Below the pieces are notes generated by a model, which did not search any database, was not told where the DNA came from, and was given only the letters and a program-made list of their open reading frames with translations. A stretch of 55,650 bases of DNA, from positions 200,001 through 255,650 of the forward strand of contig RPFO01000412.1 in the NCBI GenBank assembly GCA_009746045.1, in the 5' to 3' direction. Shown here piece after piece: positions 40,270 through 49,620 of this stretch. The stretch is from Mesostigma viride (lineage: Eukaryota; Streptophyta; Mesostigmatophyceae; Mesostigmatales; Mesostigmataceae). The position numbers and the translations under genes are program-made. The first letter of the stretch is position 1; every line of letters begins with the position of its first letter.

Positions 40270-41562
40270 TTGCCTGTTTTTATAACCTCTGTAGGAGCTG
40301 AATCCTCCCTACCACTACGTGTGCGTCCTCTTATGTTCTTGAATGGTGGCTTAACCGTCCCTCATACTGTTGTAGACCCCTTCTTGCATGCTGATGAACT
40401 CTTGAATGTCTCTGTGTTAGTGGATAGCGGTGCGGCTAGCTCCTTTGTGAGCGAGGCCCTAGTTAGGCGTTTAGGACTAGTCCCTACCCCTCACACAAAA
40501 ACTGTCACTGTCCATTATGCTGATGGTCGCACCAGTCATTCCCCGGGTACGGTGTCCCTTCCCCTGGTCATACAAGGACGTACGGTCAACCTGACGGCCA
40601 CTATAGGCCCTATCACTACAGCTGATGTATTACTAGGATTAGATTGGCACCAGGATAATAAGATTACTATTAATTATGATACTATGGTCATTTGGTTTCC
40701 AGATAGCTCTTACTGGGTACCAGAACGTCATTATAGATTAGAAAATTTATCCTTGGTAGATATTACTCCTCCTACACCTGTTGATCCTCCTGTGAGACCT
40801 ATACCTGAAGTATTAATGTCCAATGACGAATTACGTTCTGAACTAAAGGAATATGGATACCTATTATGTATGTTCCTCCAGTTAGAAGTACAAGAGATAC
40901 CTATCACTAATAATAGTGTGGATATAGATGTAAACACAGTGGATACAATAGGAGTGGGATTCACTGAAAATGAAATAGTAAGATACATGGCTGTGATAGA
41001 TTCCTCAAAAGTATTTGAAGAAAAGACTCCTTCTTATCCTCCTCCTCGTTCTGTTTTACACCGTGTAGTTATCAAGGACGGTGCAGTTCCTACGCACTCT
41101 CCGATGTATAGAATGGGCCCTACAGAATTAAAGGAACTAAAACAGATTTTAGTATCACTATTAGAAGCAGGATTGATAGAGCCTAGTAACTCCCCCTACT
41201 CCGCTGGTGTCCTGTTAGTTCCTAAACCAAATGGCAAGTTTCGCCTAGTTACTGATTATAGGAAGTTAAACGATATTACTGTGAAGTCTAAATACCCCCT
41301 ACCTCGTATTGATGATATATTTAATAAGGTTAAAGGTTCTACCTGTTTCACAGTACTGGATTGTGCAGATGGTTTTTGGCAACTACGTATAGCTCCTGAG
41401 GATTGCCACAAAACCGCCTTTGCTACCCCTTTCGGACATTACCAGTTTAGAGTAGCGGCTATGGGACTCTGTAACTCTCCTGCCTCTTTCCAAATGTTAA
41501 TGAATGAAGTGCTTAGACCTGTTATGGGAAATTCCACCTTCCTCAAGTGTCCTCTGATTTAA
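40270..41562 (+). CDS. pol: G2 pol: protease and reverse transcriptase first half
   Basis: The aspartic protease has LVDSGAASSFVSEAL near 40420 (catalytic DSG) and LLGLDWHQDNKI near 40632. After a connector, RT blocks follow: PKPNGKFRLVTDYRKLND near 41222, YPLPRIDDIFNKV near 41292, FTVLDCADGFWQLRIAPED near 41345 (first catalytic Asp) and YQFRVAAMGLCNSPASFQ near 41440. A single-base loss near 41545 shifts to the next ORF. The same region in G1 is shorter by mutation. Confidence 0.93.
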   Translation: MPVFITSVGAESSLPLRVRPLMFLNGGLTVPHTVVDPFLHADELLNVSVLVDSGAASSFVSEALVRRLGLVPTPHTKTVTVHYADGRTSHSPGTVSLPLVIQGRTVNLTATIGPITTADVLLGLDWHQDNKITINYDTMVIWFPDSSYWVPERHYRLENLSLVDITPPTPVDPPVRPIPEVLMSNDELRSELKEYGYLLCMFLQLEVQEIPITNNSVDIDVNTVDTIGVGFTENEIVRYMAVIDSSKVFEEKTPSYPPPRSVLHRVVIKDGAVPTHSPMYRMGPTELKELKQILVSLLEAGLIEPSNSPYSAGVLLVPKPNGKFRLVTDYRKLNDITVKSKYPLPRIDDIFNKVKGSTCFTVLDCADGFWQLRIAPEDCHKTAFATPFGHYQFRVAAMGLCNSPASFQMLMNEVLRPVMGNSTFLKCPLI

Positions 41563-41867
41563 AGGATCCTTCCTTCTCCTCTGTTTCTTTATCTGAGCAT
41601 GACCGTTCTTGTGCTCAAGCTTACTTAGATGATATTCTTATTTACTCTCCTGATTTTGAAACGCACCTACGTGATTTAAAGAAAGTATTAGAAATAATGG
41701 CTGAAAATTCTTTGTGGGCGCGCCGTGCTAAAGTGCGTTCGGGTAGGAGTGTCCCATTTTTAGGGCACGTTCTGTCAGATGCCGGGGTCGCTACCGACCC
41801 GGATAAAACTAAGTCAATTCAGGAATGGCCTACTCCTACCGACGTTAAAGGTGTACGTAGTTTCTAG
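41547..41867 (+). CDS. pol: G2 pol: reverse transcriptase catalytic half
   Basis: Contains AYLDDILIYS (41619-41648), the catalytic Asp pair, then LGHVLSDAGVATDPDK near 41755 and the start of the RT connection, EWPTPTDVKGVRSF. A one-base loss near 41865 makes a stop where the frame should go on to the RNase H connection. Confidence 0.93.
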   Translation: MSSDLKDPSFSSVSLSEHDRSCAQAYLDDILIYSPDFETHLRDLKKVLEIMAENSLWARRAKVRSGRSVPFLGHVLSDAGVATDPDKTKSIQEWPTPTDVKGVRSF

Positions 41868-42700
41868 GAATTGCTTCTTACTATAGGCGTTTTATCCCGC
41901 GTTTCGCAACTATAGCAGCCCCTATTAATCATTTATTAAAGAAGGATATCCCCTTTGTTTGGAGTAGTGAATGTCAGTCGGCTTTTCAGTGTCTAAAATC
42001 CCTACTCCTTTCCCCTCCTGTACTCATCCTACCGGATACTACTAAACCCTTTGTTGTAGCTACAGATGCTAGTAAAGTAGCTATAGGGGGCGTCCTTCTC
42101 CAGGATCAGGGTCAGGGCTTACAGCCAATTGAGTATATCTCTAGGACAATGCTCCCTGCGGAGCGTAACTATCCCGTACACCAGCAGGAACTCTTAGCTG
42201 TGGTGTATTGTTGCCACGCGTGGCAGCACTTTCTTAAAGGTGCTCAATTTGATGTCTGCCTGAATGAACCCTGTGAGCTAGATCCTTATAGGTTAGTTAT
42301 CCAAACGGATCATCGTCCCCTTACCCATCTTCTCTCCCAACCCAACCTTACCCCTCGGCAAGCGCGCTGGATGGAATTTTTAGCACAGTTTTCCCCTTTT
42401 AAACTTCAGTATGTTAAGGGTGTAGATAACATAGTACCAGATGCACTCTCTCGTCGTGCAGATTACTCCTTTTTCGAGGACCTTGATGTTCTCAATACTA
42501 CTCTAGTTCCTACTACTATGGGTGTAACCCCTTATGGTGAACTACCTGATGATGAATCCTATGCCTACCTCTTTCATACAGCTGTTCGCATGCCTGATCT
42601 CCTTTCTCACGTAGGACTCTCTCTCCCGTGTGAGGCCCTTCCCGTGGCCTCGGTGGGGGGGAGGGGAAAAATAAAATTTCTATACCGCTTAGCCATATAG
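41868..42700 (+). CDS. pol: G2 pol: RT connection and RNase H
   Basis: SYYRRFIPRFATIAAPINHL near 41875 begins the connection. RNase H residues follow: FVVATDAS near 42052 (Asp), QQELLAVVY near 42184 (Glu), TDHRPLTHLL near 42305 (Asp), then DALSRRADY near 42440. The spacer to the integrase ends at a stop near 42700, beside a G/A run. Degrades the RNA strand of RNA-DNA hybrids during reverse transcription. Confidence 0.92.
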
Positions 42701-42810
42701 CGACTAGGTCAGGAAAGTCTTATGAAAACATAGTCCCTCTAGGACCTCCCCTTCTCTTTGGCAAGGCGGTAGGAGATCTCTTTAAACCTGTTCTGGATAC
42801 CTCTGTAGCG

Positions 42811-43602
42811 ATGCCTACCTCTGATCTTGAACGCCTTATTAGTAGATTTACGGCCACTGAGCCGGAAGCATTAGCTGCCATTGCTGCACATCCCCAACAA
42901 TTAGGCAAGCACCCTTGTAAATTTGTAGGTGGGTTTTTATATGTGCAGATAGCAGATTCTCCCCCTCAATGGCGCCTGTATGTCCCTCCTATCTGTCGCT
43001 CCTCCTTGCTCTTTGAGTTGCATGACTTAGCTGCTCATCAGGGTGGTAAACGGGTACGGGACCTAGTAGCCCGCTCTTATTACTGGCCTTCCCTTTATAA
43101 GGATGTAGATGAGTATGTTAGAACTTGTCAATCTTGCCAGGAAATGAAACCCAATAATGTAGGACAGATAGCAGAACCTAGGACCTTGCCTGACCCCATC
43201 ATGCCTTGGGATTCTATCATGATGGATTTTGTAGGACCTTTTAGAAAGAATGATAGGGGCAATGCCCAGATCCTTGTGTTCATAGATCGTTTTACTCGTA
43301 TGTGCCATCTCGTGCCGTGTCCTTTAGAACTCACCGCACGTGATTGCGCACGCCTATACCTTAATAATGTATATAGATATCATGGTTTGAGTAGGCAGTT
43401 TATTAGTGATAAGGATAAGTTATTTACCTCAGATTTTTGGCAGCAGTTTTTCGCTGCCATCGGTACCAAGGTTACCTACGGTACTGCCTACCACTCCTCC
43501 TCCTCTCATTTAGTAGAGCGTCTTAATAGGGTAGTGGAAGAAGCGCTTAGGCACTATGTTAATGGCTCGGGAGTGATTGGGAGGATTATTTATGTTTGGT
43601 AG
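42811..43602 (+). CDS. pol: G2 pol: integrase zinc domain and catalytic core
   Basis: Zinc-binding HHCC: LHDLAAHQGG near 43018, then RTCQSCQEMK near 43131. Catalytic core: MDFVGPF near 43222 (first Asp), FISDKDKLFTSDFW near 43399 (second Asp) and SSSHLVERLNRVVEE near 43500 (Glu). The stop at 43600-43602 results from a frame change near 43571, and the core continues in the next frame. Confidence 0.93.
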   Translation: MPTSDLERLISRFTATEPEALAAIAAHPQQLGKHPCKFVGGFLYVQIADSPPQWRLYVPPICRSSLLFELHDLAAHQGGKRVRDLVARSYYWPSLYKDVDEYVRTCQSCQEMKPNNVGQIAEPRTLPDPIMPWDSIMMDFVGPFRKNDRGNAQILVFIDRFTRMCHLVPCPLELTARDCARLYLNNVYRYHGLSRQFISDKDKLFTSDFWQQFFAAIGTKVTYGTAYHSSSSHLVERLNRVVEEALRHYVNGSGVIGRIIYVW

Positions 43603-43970
43603 AGTTCTCCCTCAACAATTGTCCCCAAGCTGCGCATGGATATACGCCCTTCTTCCTAGATACTGGTAGACAACCTCTTACCCCTACCTCTCTCTTAGCT
43701 AGTCCTCTACGGGACAAGGATGATGTGTCCCGAGATACTGTAGAAGGTGTACAGTCCTTACTAGATAGAATGAAAACTGCTCATGACCACGCGATCTCAG
43801 GGTACCAAAAAGCTCAGGCTAAGTACCTTGCTAGGTTGCGTGCCTCCTTAGATAGAAGAGCACCTGAGATAGAAATAGGAGATCTAGTATTAGTAGAAGG
43901 CCCCCGTGTTGGCCGTTTTGCTCATAAGTTTGAAGCAGAACTAAGGTCAAACTTAGGCCCGCCTTCTTAG
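43596..43970 (+). CDS. pol: G2 pol: integrase C-terminal part
   Basis: VEFSLNNCPQAAHGYTPFFL near 43600 is the conserved phrase after the Ty3/Gypsy core. A helical stretch with KAQAKYLARLRASLDRR near 43810 follows, then the GPY/F-type module start (EIGDLVLVEGPRVG near 43872). A one-base loss near 43968 shifts the frame before the module ends. Confidence 0.88.
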   Translation: MVEFSLNNCPQAAHGYTPFFLDTGRQPLTPTSLLASPLRDKDDVSRDTVEGVQSLLDRMKTAHDHAISGYQKAQAKYLARLRASLDRRAPEIEIGDLVLVEGPRVGRFAHKFEAELRSNLGPPS

Positions 43971-43984
43971 GACCCTTCCATGTT

Positions 43985-44287
43985 TTGTCTAGAGTAGGAA
44001 ATTTCCTATATAAAGTCGATATCCCTACCTCTTGGCAGACACATTCGAACACCTTCCATAGGAGCCAGCTGAAACTGTACCATCACCCTAGTACGTTCGC
44101 TGGTAGAGAGCTAGCGCCTGCCCCTTTAGAGCATAACCCTGACACTGGGGAAGTAGAAGACGAAGTAGAAAGCATCGTGGCCCATAGAGATATCAAAAAG
44201 GGCCGCGGTACCCAGCGTCAGTACAAAGTGAAGTGGATGTATGCTCGTAGTGAAGTAGATAAGGTCTGGTATACGGAAGTGAGCTAG
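43985..44287 (+). CDS. pol: G2 pol: integrase end and chromodomain
   Basis: Completes the C-terminal module (RVGNFLYKVDIP, FHRSQLKLYH) and ends in a chromodomain: EVESIVAHRDIKKG, QYKVKWMYARSEVDKVW, with two of the usual aromatic cage positions recognisable. Chromodomains of chromoviruses steer integration to chromatin marks. G1 has lost this part. Confidence 0.88.
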   Translation: MSRVGNFLYKVDIPTSWQTHSNTFHRSQLKLYHHPSTFAGRELAPAPLEHNPDTGEVEDEVESIVAHRDIKKGRGTQRQYKVKWMYARSEVDKVWYTEVS

Positions 44288-44410
44288 ATGGGTGTAGTCG
44301 CCTGCTGCAGGAATATAAAACCCTGCAAGCTCTAGCAGTAGACCTTCTCCTCTCTTATGTTATGTCTGCTGTCGACGGGTGGTTGGTTGTCCCCCCCCTC
44401 CGCAGCCGTC

Positions 44411-46710
44411 ATGTCAGAGCCTACCCCTCCGGCTGAGAGCTCGCTGCCGTCCCCGCCCCTACCGGACCCTGAGCTGTATTTCGAGGCCCTTCCGGGCCGC
44501 TGGGTGTCGCGGTCCAGTTACCGGGTGGCGTTGTGCAGCCGGCCCTCCAGGCCCAACATGCGAGTTTAGTCAGGGCGGCCCTCTTTGGGGTCACGTGGTA
44601 CGGTCCTTCCCCTGATGAGCCGCACCAGCTTGTTTTGCACGGGTTCGACGATGCCGGGCACTGTTTGTTAGGGTGTGGTTCCCGCTGTCCAGCCTTGGGA
44701 CAGATAGATGCGGTTCTCCAGTGCTCCCGTGTGTTCTCCTACCTTTCTACCCCTGTGGGCCGCTCCTGCCTACGGGAGGTGTTCCCTGGCTTCCGGCTGA
44801 GGGTGATGCTGAGGTAGATGAGAACCCCTGCGACCTTCTACGGGCCGTAGAATTCATGGAGATAGCTGATCAGTCGGGGATTAGCAGTTGGTGGTCCTGC
44901 CCCTACGGGCGCCCCAGCCGAGGTACATTATACTCCAGAATATTCTGCCTCGAGCGCTGCGTCCGCCTCCTCGGCGTCTTCTCCTCCCTCTCCGGTCCCG
45001 TCGTCCCTCGGTCGACCCGGGTGTTGCAGTGGAGCCTACCCCTTCGGGTTTGCCTGATCCTCTTCGGCGACGGTCTCGGCTATGCAGGCTCAGATCCAGT
45101 CCCTGACCACGGCGTTCGGGGCCTTCATGGCGGCCCAAGCGCAGACTCCGGCCACGCCAGGTGGGGTGTCTGTGGTGTCCGCGCCCCCTACCCCTTCGGT
45201 TGTTTCGGCACCTGTGGTTTCGCCGGCGCCCCTACCCCTTCGGTTGCTGCGGCTCCGACACCTCCGGTTGCCTCCGTGCCTGCGACCGACGTTTCTGCGC
45301 CGCGACGCGAGTCTTCCGCCCCTTCGGCTGTGCCCGCCGTCGCCTCCTCTGGGCCGCCCGCTGCGCCCTCACAGCCAGTTCGGGTTTCTTCAGCGACACG
45401 GGCGATCATCCCAGGCTTTGGGAGGGTGGTCCCCCGCAGAGGATTCCGGTGCCCGACTGGAGCTTGGATGGCAACCAATCTTATGCCGGACTGCCTGTCC
45501 CTACGGGCCCTATTTTCAATATGTGGCCTGAGGGTGCGCCGGCAACGGAGACCGGCGCGCCTGCTGCGGTGGCGGGTCCGTCACGGCCCTCTCTGGCTTC
45601 GGGTCCGGCGCGACCTCCTGTTGTACCAGTGCACCTGCGTCGGTGTCGGCTCCCGCCCCTGCGTCGGCCCCTGCTTCGGTCCCTGCTCCTTCGGCCTCGC
45701 GGTCTTTGGCTGCGGTTGTTCGGTCCACCGGTCAGGATCCTCGCGCCACCCGCGCTGCCGATTCCCTCCGGGAGTTGTCCCAGGGTGATCGGGACAGGGC
45801 CCCTTCTGTGGTGCATGCGACGCCGGAGTCGCGCGACACGCCCGTCCTGGATGGTATGTCCGCACTCGCCTGCCGCCAGTGTGACCTGCCGCGCGCCTCC
45901 GCCGAGCTTGCCATCTCGCCCATGTCCTACGGGTTCTCCCAGGTGTGTCGGGCGCCTCGGGATCGTGGCCTACCCATTGAGACTGATCGGCCTCCTTTCG
46001 ACATGGTTATTTTAGCTGATCCTGTGTTCCAGGGTGAGATCCTGGTTCGGCGCGTTCTGTATCGCTGGGCTAGGCGCCACAACGACTTGGACACCTACGG
46101 TGGGTTCCAGTGGGCTTACCCTCCGCCTCTGGGCATTATGGCTTCGGATGCCCTTACGGTAGAGTTTCCTGCGGTACAGGGTGCTGCGTACAACACGGTC
46201 CTCCAGCCCATCCTCGAGTGGGATGCCCGTCGTCCGGCGCCCATCCCGGGCCAGGGTCTAGACTCCCGTGGCCACCCTCCTCCTCGGGCCAGCGACTACC
46301 TGGAGACATTCGGGTCGCGCCAGTGTGCTCGTCGGTGGCGCTCCCGAGAGGTTCGGCACATCCGGATGTGGCCGTCCAACGTGGAGCCCCTGGTGGACCT
46401 GTTTTTCCCGACGGGTTTGCGCCCTCGGATCCGGTACCATCGCCTCCTCCTGCGGGCCCTCTGTTTGATCGCGGTAGAGCCTTTCCTTCGCCTCTTTGCC
46501 TGTGGCTTCCTGGACTGGGCCCGTGGCCAGGTCGTTCTTACGCAGCATAGGTATTACTGGGCCTTTCTGGGCCTTTTTCCTGACGGTGTGTGGGCCGATG
46601 TTTTCCTCACTGTAGATAGGCATGACAATGTCGAGGATGTGGCCCACTACCAGGCCTACCTGGAGGTCCTGCTGGCCTCTCGTGGCACCTATCAGACGGA
46701 TGGCCACTAG
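44411..46710 (+). CDS. ORF3: unknown protein in env position (frameshifted)
   Basis: Starts MSEPTPPAESSLPSPPLPD at 44411, about 120 bp after pol. The first part (LYFEALPGRWVSRSSYRVAL, then GVTWYGPSPDEPHQLVLHGF) needs a frame change near 44560. A Pro/Ala-rich stretch with a short coiled coil (MQAQIQSLTTAFGAFMAAQ near 45082) follows, then LWEGGPPQRIPVPDWSLD, PIFNMWPEGAP, and one long clean frame (45643-46710) ending DWARGQVVLTQHRYYW...GTYQTDGH. No signal peptide, furin site or clear membrane anchor is seen, so it does not look like env. I know no family for it. The same ORF is in G1. Confidence 0.8.
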
Positions 46711-47070
46711 ATAGAGGGCCTTAGGCCCGACCTGAGGGTGTTGTCCCTCCGGTATATAGAGTCGCCCTCATATTCTGGCCAGTTGGTTGGCTGTTCTTGG
46801 TCCTTAGCGCTGATGTGTTTACTCTGTGTGTCCTGCCCAGTGCCGTCCCCCCCGGCCAGGACTCCGTTCCAGGCAGTTAGGGGAACCTCCCACCAGGCTT
46901 GGTGCTGGCTAACCCTACACCACCCGGCGTGGTGGTGGAGACCGTGTGAACTATTGGTGCTTTGTATCTGGGATGGTCTATCGATTGTGTTGGTGTGTGC
47001 TGGGTGCATTAGGTTTTTCCTACCCCTTCGTTTCCTCCCTGTGCGTAGGGAGAGGGCTCCCTACCTTTGT
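46711..47070 (+). promoter_or_regulatory. G2 conserved 3' module
   Basis: The block from about 46713 to 46795 is almost identical to G1 18660-18742, including the GGCC-TTA-GGCC dyad and TATATAGA. The GTAGGGAG-AGGG-CTCCCTAC hairpin lies at 47045-47064. The coding regions beside it differ far more between the copies. Confidence 0.5.
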
Positions 47071-47080
47071 GGGGGGGAGG
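47071..47080 (+). promoter_or_regulatory. G2 polypurine tract
   Basis: GGGGGGGAGG immediately before the 3' LTR. Confidence 0.88.
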
Positions 47081-47623
47081 TGTTACGTCGCGTAACAATT
47101 CGTTGTAGTTACGGACGTAAATTAGGTCTTTTGCCTCGGTTGTCCTAGGTTTACGTGTAGTTCCTACCGGGACATTATTGTCCTCGTAACAGTACTGTGG
47201 TACATTAGGTGCCTTTGGGCGCCGCGCCGCGTACTTTATTAGTGGTCCTCATCCTTTGGTAGAATGTAGTGGACCAGCGTGCATCTGTAGGCGAGGGCCA
47301 GGTCGGCCCGAGCGTGTTGGACCGTTGGTGACCATTTATGCACGTTCCACCCCTCGTGTGTGCACTCGGCGTGTGTTAAATGAATTAACACATATTAGCT
47401 TGGGTCACGGCAGTTTAGTTGTGTTTCATTCCTCTTTTCCTGGAGTAAACGGGATTGATTAAATGGCCTATGGCATATTACAGTAGTACATATGTAAATG
47501 CATTGAGATCTGGTTTGTCTCGTTCGTCTTTCGCTAGGGGTGTAAATAGAAGCGGCCTTACTAGTCTAGGTAGCATCAGAAGAGGTAGAGGTAGAGGTGG
47601 CGGCCGAGGCTTGCGGCGTAACA
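47081..47623 (+). repeat. G2 3' LTR
   Basis: 543 bp, about 99 percent identical to the 5' LTR by eye. It is followed by the GCGAG target duplication. Confidence 0.97.
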
Positions 47624-47628
47624 GCGAG

Positions 47629-47880
47629 CTTCCACGCCTCAAACAAAGTAGGCGAGCTCATCTCTTGGACTAGCTGGTCATATGTCAAAGGAGAGTGTGC
47701 AGCAAGGCTCCTGTGAGTTATGCCAATACTGCTGGGGTGCAACACAGCTGGAATCACCAAACTGGCTGCTGGGGGCACCTCCCCTTCATCCCATTTTACA
47801 CCCTTGACCGGCTTGGCCCTGCACCTGATTGGAAATGTTGTCCTGAAATTTTCTAGGGGAATCATCCCCCAGCCATCTCT
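47629..47880 (-). pseudogene. pol: Copia segment between protease-like domain and RT
   Basis: An 84-residue stretch on the minus strand between the two insertions (SLVIPAVLHPSSIGITHRSL, FEAWKLA). It joins in frame to the protease-like segment across the hAT-like insertion and to RT across G2. The EAW phrase corresponds to the E-x-W block that opens Copia RT. Confidence 0.8.
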
Positions 47881-47888
47881 TTTCAGAG

Positions 47889-49332
47889 CAGTGAACAGCC
47901 ATACGGCGTATAATACGCCGTATGGCGCGTATTATACGCCATACGCAAGATTTCCGTATGGAAATGGGAAAAAAAATACGCACTGCGTATTTTTTGCGTA
48001 TTTTTTGCGTATTGCGTATTTTTTGCGTATTTTTTGCGTATGAACCTCGTTCGAAGTAGCTTCTGGCATCATTTTGGTTGGCACGTGGAGCCGGAACTAG
48101 ATGCAGGTGCCAAGCTGGCCGTGCATGTACGACTGTACGTGCATTGCTGCAGATTGCTGCGTGTCGGACTAGGGTCTAGGAGACGAAGGACGAGGAAATT
48201 AGGTGACGAAGTTATGTTGTCTGCCAACAAGGGCGCGCATCTGGCACCTAACATTTAATCGTAGCACAATTGACATCCAGGCACCATGGCTAGCGACGGT
48301 GATGGTGTGGGTCTATGGAACACGATGATAATGGGGCCGACGAGATGCAGGCCGTATTCGAGACTGTCTGGACACACATCGTGAAAACAGACTCTCAACA
48401 AGAAAGGGCAGCCGACAGGTAACTACTAGCTCAGTGACGTGCACACTTTTGGATGCAAAATTCTCGGGTTCTACCACCCGAGCAAGGCTAGCACCCGCCA
48501 TATCATGGGCGCTACGTATGCGAAGGAGGCAAGAGTGAGCGAGTGCAAGAGACCGCCGGAGGCATTACGTCGCAGGCTGCGGGGTATTTGGTGTGACTCG
48601 CGATGCACATAAATGCCTTATTTAGCCATGCAGGCTGCTGCTAGCCAGCCACCGTACCATATGTGTTAATGGTTTAGGGAAGCTGGGTCGGGTTGCTGGC
48701 ATGCATGCTATCCTGCACGCTAGCCACATTGTTGGCAGCCCGTATGGATTCTTGCTTCATGTAGATCAATATTGCATGGTGGCCTACCACGAGTAGGCAA
48801 GATGTCTGTTTCTGGCACAATGTCTTATTACTTTTGGCAAGTTGGCCGACTGACCATGTGCAGTATTTCAGTCCTAGTATAGCCATTCCATGCAGTGATG
48901 GCATGTTTTTTTAACTTCAACATACAGTAATGGTGGCAGCGATCTCTATACCACTGCAAGTGTCAATGTGCATGCATATCTACGTTATTATCCTTTTCAG
49001 GTGTGCACTGATTGTGCATACAACTTTGTTATTTTGTGCTATTTACAGACATTATTAATAACAACAGATGTACAATGCTTGTATATTTGTAGGCATGCAG
49101 CGACGGCAACGGCAATATTATGTGATGATGTGTTAAATAAAGGCAAGTGGTGTTGCAAGAACACAAAAAAAACATGCCTGATTGGTCAGAATGTTGAAGA
49201 ACCCCCTGAACCATGCAAAAAACAGCATTTTCAAGAGTCCCCGTATGGTTTGCGTATTATACCCCGTATGGCGTATTATACACCATACACAAGGGCCCCG
49301 TATGGCTGCGTATTGCGTATGGCTGTACACTG
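47889..49332. mobile_element. hAT-like non-autonomous DNA transposon
   Basis: Ends CAGTGAACAGCCATACG and, inverted on the right, CAGTGTACAGCCATACG, with the exact 8-bp duplication TTTCAGAG (47881-47888 and 49333-49340). Left subterminal DNA has a GGCGTATAATACGCC dyad and five GCGTATTTTTT-like repeats (47975-48030). Right subterminal DNA has GCGTATT and CCCGTATGG phrases. Inside, a frame at 48034-48258 ends KLGDEVMLSANKGAHLAP, which resembles the end of hAT transposases. No complete transposase. Confidence 0.85.
47975..48030. repeat. Tandem GCGTATTTTTT subterminal repeats
   Basis: About five units of GCGTATT with T spacers of variable length just inside the left end. Comparable CGTATT motifs lie inside the other hAT-like element. 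Confidence 0.85.
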
Positions 49333-49340
49333 TTTCAGAG

Positions 49341-49620
49341 CTGTAGCTCTGATAGAAATCCCAGGATTGCCCAGAAAATTCTGACCCAAAATCACAGGGC
49401 CATCATAGTCCTCTAGGACAAGGAAGGTCACATCCACACCCATGACAGGGGCAGTAACCTCTCCCAACACTCTTAGATGCGTCCTACCACTGAAATCAGA
49501 CACCCAGGGGCAACTTGGTTCATCGACCAGCAGTTCTCCTGTATGCTGAGGTCCCATGACAGAAACCTGTGCATTGGTATCTATTTCCATGGCAGCTACC
49601 TAGCTCAGGTTCATCCAACT
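49341..49620 (-). pseudogene. pol: Copia protease-like domain located after integrase
   Basis: Read downward: AMEIDTNAQVSVMG near 49595 corresponds to the retropepsin catalytic loop with D-T-N in place of D-T-G. VLGEVTAPVMGVDVTFLVL near 49460 and GPVILGQNFLG near 49400 match the second half of the family (I-L-G-x-x-F-L). Position after integrase is unusual for Copia. The catalytic Gly is missing and one frame change joins it to the integrase ORF, so activity is doubtful. Confidence 0.65.

Larger units (their letters stand above)
37340..47623 (+). mobile_element. G2: Ty3/Gypsy chromovirus-family LTR retrotransposon
   Basis: 10,284 bp, flanked by the 5-bp duplication GCGAG (37335-37339 and 47624-47628) inside the Copia RT gene. 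The LTRs (544 and 543 bp) differ at about five positions, so the insertion is young. Gene order: leader ORF, hybrid-binding ORF, gag, zinc knuckle, PR-RT-RH-IN-chromodomain, ORF3, conserved 3' module, PPT. Frames are interrupted mainly by single-base changes. About 400 bp of gag are missing relative to G1. Confidence 0.97.

Noticed and set aside
44411-46710. Retroviral env
   Set aside because: No signal peptide, cleavage motif, fusion peptide or membrane anchor. Position alone is not enough.
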